From Kordia sp039026955 (GTDB lineage: Bacteria > Bacteroidota > Bacteroidia > Flavobacteriales > Flavobacteriaceae), in NCBI GenBank assembly GCA_039026955.1, contig JBCCLH010000008.1, forward strand, positions 1 through 64,000: DNA of 64,000 nucleotides, read 5' to 3'. Position numbers and translations under genes: made by a program. This document shows, piece after piece, positions 17,064 to 24,060 of the stretch. The notes beneath the pieces were generated by a model, which saw only the letters and a list, made by a program, of their open reading frames with translations, was not told the DNA's origin and ran no database searches. Within the stretch, counting starts at the first letter, position 1; every line of letters begins with the position of its first letter.

Positions 17064-17996
17064 CTAATTTGTAGTTGGTGGCGGACTTAATTGTCCCATG
17101 TTATACGTAAGACTTTCTTCTTCATCAGAAGGAGTGTTTTTACTAAAAAAATCGTTTTTAAGGAAGGTGTTTAGTTGTGCACCTTTACTGTTTATAATGG
17201 TTTCTTGTGATGTGTTAGCCGTTAAAAAAACTGTTTGTGCGTTGGATTTTAATTCCAATTCAGGATTCGTGTCATACACACCAAAAAATACATCAATACC
17301 AGTAATGCCTAAGTTATGAACTGTAGACTGTTGTTGTATATAGGCAATGTATCCTTTGATTTCATCTAACGAATACCAAACTGCTTTTGTGTAATAATCT
17401 CTCTTAACTGCTGTAGCGAATGGTTGAATATACAATTGTTGGTAATCATTGAATAACACCGTAGCTTCATTAAATGAAATGTATCCGTTTGTAGAAAGAA
17501 TCAAGTTTTCATCGTTATTGGAAGAAACTTTAGCAGGCACAAACGTATCAATATGCGTAAACGTTAAGAATTGTCCATTTTCAATTGTGAATGATTCTTG
17601 ATAATCTAATTGTGCATTTCGCGTAGATGGCATCAAAAACGTTGTTCGTTTTCCTGTGGTATCTGCCCCAAATACAAAGCTAATTCCTGTAATAGGAATA
17701 TTTTGTGTTGCCGCAATCGTTTCTACATGTTGAATGTAATTGGTCAGTTCAGTCAATTCAAAATGAATGGTTTTGTCTTTAAAAGTAGTGCTCGATTTTC
17801 CAATACTGGTCAATCTAGTTAAGTGATCGTTGGTAAAAAGAACAACTGCTTCTCTATTTGAAATAATCTTGTCGGGTTTTTCAAATACAGAACTTAATTG
17901 CTGTTCGTCAGCGTCTGGGTCATTTGCTTTACAACTTAGGAAAAATGTAACACACACCAATCCCAAAGAAACAAATGAAATCATTTTTTTCCTCAT
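17064..17996 (-). CDS. Lipoprotein with two copies of an undescribed domain
   Basis: A 310-residue lipoprotein with lipobox FLSC (acylated C22). It holds two related domains of about 110 residues: about 45-150 (SNREAVVLFTNDHLTRL, ELTELTNYIQHVE, PITGISFVFGADTTG, RTTFLMPST) and 172-280 (SFNEATVLFNDYQQLYI, SLDEIKGYIAYIQQ, GITGIDVFFGVYDTN, QTVFLTANT). The end, SLTYNMGQLSPPPTTN, is shared with the next gene's product. The domain core is a DEIKxYIxYI helix followed by a GI.VFFGAYDTN strand-turn. I do not recognise the family; it may form a small enzyme-like or adhesin-like fold. Confidence 0.7.
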   Translation of the reverse strand: MRKKMISFVSLGLVCVTFFLSCKANDPDADEQQLSSVFEKPDKIISNREAVVLFTNDHLTRLTSIGKSSTTFKDKTIHFELTELTNYIQHVETIAATQNIPITGISFVFGADTTGKRTTFLMPSTRNAQLDYQESFTIENGQFLTFTHIDTFVPAKVSSNNDENLILSTNGYISFNEATVLFNDYQQLYIQPFATAVKRDYYTKAVWYSLDEIKGYIAYIQQQSTVHNLGITGIDVFFGVYDTNPELELKSNAQTVFLTANTSQETIINSKGAQLNTFLKNDFFSKNTPSDEEESLTYNMGQLSPPPTTN

Positions 17997-18345
17997 GGTA
18001 TTTAGTTTTACGTTGATAAAGTGTAAAGTCGCGACTTGAAATGTAATTACAAGTCCAAAAGTAGGAAAAACGTAAAATCGTTTCAGTGAAGATGTATACT
18101 TGTCATTTTTTTGTGTGTAAATGTCATATTTGGCTAATGAAACGTTGAAAAATGATAGACATTTATGTTTGAATTTCTGCGAACTATAAAATATAAAGAA
18201 ATAAAATGTTGTTAGTCAGCGATTTAGATGTATTAATAAAAAAAACCGACAACAGAAAGTTATCGGTCTATATTTTTAATTTACGATTGTCGATTTACGA
18301 TTTTCAGAAAACCATTCAAAATTCAGTATTCAACATTCACAATTC
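17997..18345. other. Gene-free stretch with promoter-like and terminator elements
   Basis: About 350 bases between two minus-strand genes. The minus strand has TACTTTTG (complement of 18056-18063), a match to TAnnTTTG that could drive the lipoprotein gene. An intrinsic terminator for msrA is at its other end. The rest is AT-rich and I see no coding frame. Confidence 0.45.
18239..18267 (-). terminator. Intrinsic terminator of msrA
   Basis: On the minus strand ACCGATAAC (complement of 18259-18267) pairs with GTTGTCGGT (complement of 18245-18253), one wobble, then six or more T. It lies about 80 bases past the msrA stop codon. Confidence 0.75.
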
Positions 18346-19002
18346 CTAATGCGCATCTTTCTTCAATAATTCAGGAAATTTCTTTTGAAAACGCTTTAAT
18401 CTCGGAATCGAAACGCCTTTGATATAGGGATTGTTTGGATTTCTAGCTTCGTAATCTTGGTGATAATTTTCCGCATCGTAAAAAGCAGTGTATTTAGTTA
18501 CTTCTGTAGTGATTTTTCCACTAAATACCTTGTCTTTTATCAATTTGGCGATGTATGTATCTACAATTTTCTTTTCATTTGCATCTTTGTAGAAAATGGC
18601 AGATCTGTATTGTCTTCCTGCATCTGGACCTTGTCTGTTTAAGGTAGTCGGATCGTGGGAACCAAAAAATACTTTTACCAACGTTTCGTATGAAACTACT
18701 TTTGGATCGTAATATACCTTTACCGCTTCCGCGTGATCGGTTCTCCCTGCACTTACCAATTGATAGTTAGCTGTTTCCGCTTTTCCACCTGCATAACCAG
18801 ATACAACTTCGGCAACTCCTTCAACACTTTCAAAAATAGCTTCCACACACCAAAAACATCCGCTGGCAAAATAGGCAGTTTCATATTTGTCTAATTGTTC
18901 TTGTGTGAATTGTTCTTTTTGTGCTGTTTTATGAGTTGTATTGGAGTTGCAACTTAAGATAAAGAAGAAAGTCGCGATCAAAGGCAAATAAATAGATTTC
19001 AT
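18346..19002 (-). CDS. msrA: Peptide-methionine (S)-S-oxide reductase, lipoprotein form
   Basis: A 218-residue MsrA that repairs methionine-S-sulfoxide in proteins. The active-site motif is GCFWC with nucleophile C49; Y, E and other family motifs follow in VVSGYAGG, YDPKVVSYETLV, FFGSHDPTTLNRQGPDAGRQYRSAIF and YHQDY. An N-terminal lipobox (FILSC, Cys18) indicates anchoring as a lipoprotein, so it acts in the periplasm or outer envelope, not the cytosol. No MsrB fusion is present. It is monocistronic, with its own terminator and a plausible promoter. Confidence 0.96.
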   Translation of the reverse strand: MKSIYLPLIATFFFILSCNSNTTHKTAQKEQFTQEQLDKYETAYFASGCFWCVEAIFESVEGVAEVVSGYAGGKAETANYQLVSAGRTDHAEAVKVYYDPKVVSYETLVKVFFGSHDPTTLNRQGPDAGRQYRSAIFYKDANEKKIVDTYIAKLIKDKVFSGKITTEVTKYTAFYDAENYHQDYEARNPNNPYIKGVSIPRLKRFQKKFPELLKKDAH

Positions 19003-19042
19003 AACAATTTAATTAATTTCTGTATCAGTCGCAGGAGTTGTT

Positions 19043-19070
19043 AAAACTTACACAGAAAATCCTACGACAA
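19043..19070 (-). promoter_or_regulatory. Possible msrA promoter
   Basis: On the minus strand TTG (complement of 19068-19070), 17 bases, then TAAGTTTT (complement of 19043-19050), one base short of TAnnTTTG. It ends about 40 bases before the msrA ATG. Confidence 0.4.
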
Positions 19071-19105
19071 TAATTTTTTCTTTTTTACAAATATACGAAT
19101 TGAAT

Positions 19106-19212
19106 TCTAGACTTGTTAGACCTTTTAGACTTGCTTAGATTACTTAGATTGTTAGATGTGTTAGACTTGTTAGACTGCTTAGATGGTTAGATTTCATTAG
19201 ATTTTTTGGACT
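19106..19212. repeat. Degenerate TTAGA-rich repeat
   Basis: About eleven copies of TTAGA or TAGAC, mostly as TTAGACTTG or TTAGATT variants at 8-12 base spacing, fill this stretch upstream of msrA. The units are too short and irregular for a CRISPR and no frame runs through it. It looks like slipped-strand low-complexity DNA within the 545-base gene-free gap 19003-19547. Confidence 0.6.
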
Positions 19213-19310
19213 TGTTCCTGTATTTTTAGTCAACTTGTTGAAACGTAGGTATAATTTTTTAAGATGATTTAGAAAATGAAAAGCAGACTTAGGCATTCGA
19301 AGTGACGGTT

Positions 19311-19352
19311 ATTTTTAATGTAACGATTTGATAATTTGAAAATGTACCAATG
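19311..19352. repeat. 42-base dispersed intergenic repeat, copy 1
   Basis: Matches 22524-22565 at 38 of 42 positions, including 22 identical bases in a row (19326-19347 against 22539-22560). Both copies sit in gene-free gaps and share the plus-strand orientation. Function unknown. Confidence 0.7.
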
Positions 19353-19460
19353 GTGATTTTGCTTCTATCACAAATAGTGTAATAATTTATATTTCTAAGT
19401 AAAAAATCAAAACTTTTCTATAAAATCACTTGCTTTTGTTACAGAAATCAAATTTTGCAA

Positions 19461-19502
19461 AAAACAAAACGATTGCTCTTCCGAAGAAAAACAATCGTTT
19501 TG
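19461..19502 (-). terminator. Intrinsic terminator of the DUF6249 gene
   Basis: CAAAACGATTG (19465-19475) and CAATCGTTTTG (19492-19502) are perfect 11-base inverted arms. On the minus strand the stem is followed by T-rich sequence, about 45 bases past the stop codon. Confidence 0.75.
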
Positions 19503-19547
19503 CACATTATTAATTAACTAACTGGTGTTTTTGATTGATGTGCTAGT

Positions 19548-19898
19548 TTAGTTTTGGTGTACAAGTTTCTTTGTTACAAAAAATCCTGTAAATAATGCAG
19601 CTCCGCCTACAAAGAAAATAGTTCCTGGATACGCTACTTCTTCCGGTAATAATAATACTGTATGTAGCATGTAGCCGATAAAAATTCCCAATCCGATACC
19701 CATCATTAAAATGGCAAAATTGATGACTAATACTTTCCAAGTTGGCGTCAATGATTTTTTGGTGTTAAAGAAAATGTTTGCTTCTGCATTTTTTTCAATC
19801 AATGCCAAACGTTCTTTATTTCTTGATGAAATATACAAATAGTACATTCCGAAAATGACTCCAAAAATTGCTGGTACAATAATTACTTCTGATCCCAT
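19548..19898 (-). CDS. DUF6249-like membrane protein
   Basis: A 116-residue membrane protein with three hydrophobic segments, about 4-24, 55-83 and 90-109. The pattern GVIFGMYYLYISSRNKERLALIEKNAEANIF in outline, followed by a two-helix hairpin with GIGLGIFIGYML and FFVGGAALFTGF, matches DUF6249, often found beside ECF sigma factors in Bacteroidota. Here it is divergent from a sigma gene 313 bases away, consistent with that link. Function unknown. Confidence 0.75.
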   Translation of the reverse strand: MGSEVIIVPAIFGVIFGMYYLYISSRNKERLALIEKNAEANIFFNTKKSLTPTWKVLVINFAILMMGIGLGIFIGYMLHTVLLLPEEVAYPGTIFFVGGAALFTGFFVTKKLVHQN

Positions 19899-20211
19899 AA
19901 TGATATTTTTTTAAGTTTAGTTTTTGTATTTGTCCATTATGACGACGTCTTTTTTTGTTCGGTTACAGAAAATTTAATTTTTTTATTTTTAGTTAAGAAA
20001 TGTATGTGGGTTGTGAGTTGTGAGTTATGAGTGAATGGTTTTTCTTTTTTAGTTTAGAGGAACGATTATAGATTCCAAATTTTTGAATTTAAAAATAGTG
20101 TAATAGCTAACACAGAACAAAAGCAGCGCAATAAACAAATCCACAAAAAACAAATCCACAAAAAACAAAAAAATTGTAACCAATCCCAAAACCCCGTCGT
20201 CTTAACTAGAA
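19899..20211. other. Divergent intergenic region with low-complexity leader
   Basis: 313 bases between the DUF6249 gene and the second sigma gene. On the plus strand, the last 80 bases before the ATG are nearly free of G and contain near-repeats of AAACAAATCCACAAAAAAC (about 20137-20170). No coding frame or clear promoter match was found. Confidence 0.45.
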
Positions 20212-20796
20212 ATGACACAAATCACTGACCAAGATTATATCGCTCAGATACGTTCTGGAAACGTAAATGCATATTCCGCACTTGTTGGCAAGTATAAGGA
20301 TATGGTATTCACGTTGGCGCTGCGTATGGTGGGAAATAAGGAAGATGCGGAAGAGGTCGCGCAAGACACTTTTGTGAAAGCCTATCGAAAATTAGAGACC
20401 TTTCAAGGAACTTCTAAATTTTCAACTTGGTTGTATCGAATTGTGTATAATACGAGTTTGGATTATATCAAAAAGCGAAAGAGAGTGGTGTTATCTGAAC
20501 ATATTGACGTGGTGAATGAAGCAGATATTGGAAACATGCAAAACGCATTGACCTATATAGAAGCACAAGAAAAAAAGGAGATGATTGAAAAAGCATTGTT
20601 GCAATTGCCAGAAGAAGATCGTGTGTTGTTGACGTTGTTTTATTTTGAAGAAATGCCTTTGAAGGAAATCTCAGAAATCGTCAAAATATCGTATGATAAT
20701 GTAAAGATAAAACTGCATCGCAGTAGAAAAAAACTATTTCATATTTTAAAAAATGTCGTAGAACCAATATATTTGAATCATGGAAGCAGAAAATAA
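20212..20796 (+). CDS. ECF-family RNA polymerase sigma factor
   Basis: A 194-residue ECF sigma factor. Region 2 is at about residues 23-90 (LVGKYKDMVFTLALRMVGNKEDAEEVAQDTFVKAYRKL in outline, then STWLYRIVYNTSLDYIKKRKR). Region 4 is at about 135-185 (LPEEDRVLLTLFYFEEMPLKEISEIVKISYDNVKIKLHRSRKKL in outline). It overlaps the next gene by exactly 17 bases, the same as the sigma gene at 11178. The signal it responds to is not known. Confidence 0.94.
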   Translation: MTQITDQDYIAQIRSGNVNAYSALVGKYKDMVFTLALRMVGNKEDAEEVAQDTFVKAYRKLETFQGTSKFSTWLYRIVYNTSLDYIKKRKRVVLSEHIDVVNEADIGNMQNALTYIEAQEKKEMIEKALLQLPEEDRVLLTLFYFEEMPLKEISEIVKISYDNVKIKLHRSRKKLFHILKNVVEPIYLNHGSRK

Positions 20797-21187
20797 AAAG
20801 TTAGATCAATTTACAAAAGAAGTTATTCAGGATGCTGGATTGTCTTCACCTACGCCAGACTTTTTAACCAATGTCATGGCGGAAGTTTCCAAAGAAACAG
20901 CCACAGAAAAAGTCTACAAACCCTTAATTTCCAAGGTCGGTTGGCTGATTATTGGTTCGTTATTTATACTCTTTTCTTTCGTGTTAACACGCTTCTCTTT
21001 AGGATTGTCTATTTTGGGCGATTGGGATTTATCTAGTTTGATGATCGAGAAATACAAACCAACCATAGAAATTCCTGAAATTCCAGTGACGTATGCGTAT
21101 TGTTTCTTCTTCTTATTGATTTTTGTGGTGATTCAAGTGAAGTTGATTCGAAGACAGTTGGATAAAAATTTGAATAATTTGAACTAA
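20780..21187 (+). CDS. Membrane protein in the anti-sigma position
   Basis: A 135-residue protein with a cytosolic N-terminal part (about 1-55) and two hydrophobic segments (about 56-75 and 100-116). It overlaps the sigma gene by 17 bases. Topology and context suggest an anti-sigma factor, and it lacks a visible zinc-binding motif. Its stop codon overlaps that of the convergent desaturase-like gene by four bases. Confidence 0.7.
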   Translation: MEAENKKLDQFTKEVIQDAGLSSPTPDFLTNVMAEVSKETATEKVYKPLISKVGWLIIGSLFILFSFVLTRFSLGLSILGDWDLSSLMIEKYKPTIEIPEIPVTYAYCFFFLLIFVVIQVKLIRRQLDKNLNNLN

Positions 21188-22467
21188 GCTGTAATTGAAT
21201 TAGGAGCAATCTCATTCTTCTCCAAAAAAGAAAAATAAATCGTTCCTAAAAAACTAATCACAAAATAGGTAGCCATCAAAATGCTTCCATATTGAAAATA
21301 CGCATTAATTCCATACCAATCATTCAAAGAAATTATCGCAAAAAGCGCTAGTGCAACTTTAATAGTTTCAAAAACTATCGTGTATTTGTATTTGTCTAGG
21401 AGACTTGTGTAACTGTAAATACTCACAAATACAATGATTCCATAGAGAATTAACATGCTATAGCTAGTGGTCGCTAGAATGTTTCCAAAGTTGTAAAACA
21501 GGAATAACATTAAGAGAATGGTGATTATCAATTGTAGCACAGACCAAATTTGTAATGCTTTGGAAGTTGTGGTGTTGTATTTTTCAAACGAATAGACATT
21601 TTTAATTGTTTTGACAGGATATTTTTGTTTGACATCTTCCGGACGCCAACCTGTCGGCATAAACCAGATTCGTAGTTTATCATAATAATTATTGGTACGC
21701 CATGCATCTTTGATCAATCGCCAAATGTGTTGGAAGTTGATGAGTATTGGATTCCAAGTCGCCGCAGGCTTTAACACGCCGTATACAGGTGGAACGTCGT
21801 CCAATTCTTCTTGAAAAGTACCAAAGATACGATCCCACACACAAAAAACAGCCGCCAGATTTTTATCAATGTATTCTGGATTGATCGCGTGATGGACTCG
21901 GTGTTGTGAAGGCGTAACAATGATATATTCTAAAAAGCCTAATTTCCCAATATGCTTGGTATGATACCAAAACTGCGCAAACAGATGAATTGGCGTGAGA
22001 ATGGCAATGATTTTATACGGAATTCCAATCAAAGCGGCAGGAATTAATAACAAAGGAAAATAGCCCAAAATATTCGAAATAGATTGTCGCAACGCACAAG
22101 CTAGATTAAATTCTTCACTGCTATGATGAATCACATGTTGATTCCAAAAGAAATTGATTTTGTGACTCAATCGATGGTTCCAATAACTTGCAAAATCAAT
22201 CGCAATAAAGGCTAGGAGATAAGCAAGCCACGTTTCAGAAATGGTAAAAAACGCTAAATTTTCTAATAAAAAAGGATACGAAATCAGAATGACCGCCAAA
22301 CCCAAAGAATCCTTTACAATACTCGTCAATCCGGAACTAATGCTGGAAATAGTATCATTCAACGTATGTGTCTGATTTTTGACAACATACCCATACATCA
22401 TCTCCACAAGAACTAAGATAGAAAAGAAAGGAATTGCATAAAGTAGAGCATTGGCGTAGGCTTCCAT
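21184..22467 (-). CDS. Sterol desaturase / fatty acid hydroxylase family membrane protein
   Basis: A 427-residue polytopic membrane di-iron enzyme. Three histidine clusters are visible: HRLSH (in SYWNHRLSHK), HVIHHSSE, and HRVHHAINPEY, with a further WYHTKH, as expected for the non-haem iron centre of the fatty acid hydroxylase superfamily. About four hydrophobic segments precede and accompany these. The C-terminal third adds five or so further membrane segments, longer than the common 270-300 residue members, a form known in Bacteroidota. The substrate is unknown; a membrane lipid or carotenoid-like compound is possible. Confidence 0.9.
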   Translation of the reverse strand: MEAYANALLYAIPFFSILVLVEMMYGYVVKNQTHTLNDTISSISSGLTSIVKDSLGLAVILISYPFLLENLAFFTISETWLAYLLAFIAIDFASYWNHRLSHKINFFWNQHVIHHSSEEFNLACALRQSISNILGYFPLLLIPAALIGIPYKIIAILTPIHLFAQFWYHTKHIGKLGFLEYIIVTPSQHRVHHAINPEYIDKNLAAVFCVWDRIFGTFQEELDDVPPVYGVLKPAATWNPILINFQHIWRLIKDAWRTNNYYDKLRIWFMPTGWRPEDVKQKYPVKTIKNVYSFEKYNTTTSKALQIWSVLQLIITILLMLFLFYNFGNILATTSYSMLILYGIIVFVSIYSYTSLLDKYKYTIVFETIKVALALFAIISLNDWYGINAYFQYGSILMATYFVISFLGTIYFSFLEKNEIAPNSITA

Positions 22468-22784
22468 TAGATAAACTTTTCTATAAAATTACGTTTTTTA
22501 TTGAAAAGTAATGCGCGCATAGTATTTTTAATGTGTCAATTTGATAATTTGAAAATGTACTAATGTATTCACTAGAGGTTATGTAAAACGTATTACAACT
22601 AATTGAAAATCAAAATTACGATTTTGAATCATTTAAGTATACAACGCTTCAATCCATCATAATTTCCATTGACAATATTTTTCTAAATTTAAAATAGACA
22701 TTTTATAAAGCGTCAATTACTTTATTTTTTCGTCCTTACTTTTTATGGTTACTTGGCTACAAATTAATTTTAAAATCATGTATT
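22468..22784. other. Gene-free stretch upstream of the GG-leader peptide gene
   Basis: 317 AT-rich bases. It contains the second copy of a 42-base dispersed repeat (22524-22565, matching 19311-19352 at 38 of 42 positions). The remainder should hold promoters for the divergent genes, but I found no convincing TAnnTTTG element. Confidence 0.5.
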
Positions 22785-22994
22785 ATGAAAAAACAAATGA
22801 AAAGTCTTAGTATCAACAAAATGAATGTTGCGAATTTGAATGTAACAGAAATGCAAGCTGTGGTTGCGGGAGGACCAAAACGTTCCATCAAAAAAGAAGG
22901 CGATTGTAGATATTCTAGAAACCATTATACACAATGCACAGAAGGAAATAATTATTCAAGATCTTCTGTGTGTGTGGAATGTCCAAATTCATAA
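22785..22994 (+). CDS. GG-leader natural product precursor, lanthipeptide-like
   Basis: A 69-residue peptide with a leader and core layout. The leader MKKQMKSLSINKMNVANLN ends in a double-glycine site AVVAGG (G29-G30). The core, residues 31-69, has four Cys (C41, C51, C63, C66) and eight Ser/Thr plus basic and aromatic residues. The KSLSINK motif followed by a GG site is typical of Bacteroidota class I lanthipeptide-type precursors. No modification enzyme or peptidase-transporter is in this window, so processing would depend on genes elsewhere. Function unproven. Confidence 0.75.
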   Translation: MKKQMKSLSINKMNVANLNVTEMQAVVAGGPKRSIKKEGDCRYSRNHYTQCTEGNNYSRSSVCVECPNS

Positions 22995-23002
22995 TTATTT
23001 CT

Positions 23003-23102
23003 GAGGCTGTCTAAAAAGCCTCAATAGGCGTCATTCTGAGCTTGATTCAGTATCAAGTTCGGTTTGACGAAATCTGTACTTTTTAGACAACCTCCGTTTT
23101 TT
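23003..23102 (+). repeat. Palindromic element after the precursor gene
   Basis: GAGGCTGTCTAAAAAG (23003-23018) and CTTTTTAGACAACCTC (23079-23094) are inverted arms with one mismatch. The right arm leads into six T (23097-23102), so it could double as a terminator for the peptide gene, nine bases upstream. The interior (around 23030-23065) shares words with the other dispersed intergenic elements. Confidence 0.65.
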
Positions 23103-23177
23103 CTAAGGTTTTGTATGATGAATTTTGCGTAGACTTGTCCTGAGGTAATTTACTCAAAAAATAGAATACAGATACAT

Positions 23178-23927
23178 TTAGGTACTCAAATCCGTATCTT
23201 CCCATTTCACACCTTTCGACAACATCCAAGTTAACGCATGTCTTCGTTCGTGTATAACGCCGCCATTTCCAACGGGATGAAAACCTTCAGGGACCGTATC
23301 TTTACCAAGCTGCGCACTTCTTACCGCATTATGCAAGCAATAAAATAAATCCTCTTTTTGTGTAAGGATTTCTTCTGAAATCACTTCTTTATCTTTTATC
23401 CAATTTGCTACTGTTTCATCAAGTGAACAGGTATAATTCAGTAAAATTTCTTGCATGAGTTCTCCTGACATCATTTCTCCCGTAATTTCAGGAGCTTCAA
23501 ACCCAAAATACCAAGCCAATGGCCATGCATTTTCAAACTTCCAACCAATACTATTTCTTAAAGATTCGTCATCTCTTGCAGTATTCAAAATTTGAATTTC
23601 ATCGACAGTCATGAACTCTGTAAGCTTATTTTGATCTACAAAAGTTAAAATAGCTTCATCAGATACATTTTCTTGTGGGACTAATACCCAAAGTACCATT
23701 GCTTTGATAGCATGCAATCGATTTGCGATTTCTACAGTAGGGCGTAATTCTCGACCCAAATCTGTCGGTAACGATCTTGCAGGTCTAAAACCCGCTTTCA
23801 AACAAATATCGATGACTTTAAGTCGCGCTTCTGTCATCCAAGGAATTTGTTCATAGGTCATTTCTTGAGAAGCATCATTTTTTGGTTTGCTGTCTTTGCT
23901 TCCAAATAATTTTTTAAAAAAGCTCAT
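23178..23927 (-). CDS. DUF4272-family protein
   Basis: A 249-residue soluble protein of the DUF4272 family. Typical stretches are RLKVIDICLKAGFRPARSLP, IANRLHAIKAMVLWVLVP, SIGWKFENAWPLAWYFGF and, near the end, GGVIHERRHALTWMLS with W..TDLST. Members are widespread and of unknown role. It is transcribed from its own gap, with a hairpin element (23003-23102) downstream, and separated from secA by 130 bases including the secA terminator. Confidence 0.85.
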   Translation of the reverse strand: MSFFKKLFGSKDSKPKNDASQEMTYEQIPWMTEARLKVIDICLKAGFRPARSLPTDLGRELRPTVEIANRLHAIKAMVLWVLVPQENVSDEAILTFVDQNKLTEFMTVDEIQILNTARDDESLRNSIGWKFENAWPLAWYFGFEAPEITGEMMSGELMQEILLNYTCSLDETVANWIKDKEVISEEILTQKEDLFYCLHNAVRSAQLGKDTVPEGFHPVGNGGVIHERRHALTWMLSKGVKWEDTDLST

Positions 23928-24004
23928 ATTGTTTTGTTTCGGTGTCTGTCAATATATAATATGCTAAATGTACAATATTTGTTGAGAAACTAAATCACGC
24001 TCAC

Positions 24005-24034
24005 AAAAAAACTCCCATGTTTCCATGAGAGTTT
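24005..24034 (-). terminator. Intrinsic terminator of secA
   Basis: On the minus strand ACTCTCATG pairs with CATGGGAGT around a short loop (plus-strand 24011-24032), with one mismatch, followed by seven T. It is 27 bases past the secA stop codon. Confidence 0.85.
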
Positions 24035-24060
24035 TATATTGTAGTTGAGCTTGTCGAAGC

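Noticed and set aside
19106..19212. CRISPR array
   Set aside because: Units are about 5-9 bases with irregular spacing and no spacers; no cas genes are present.
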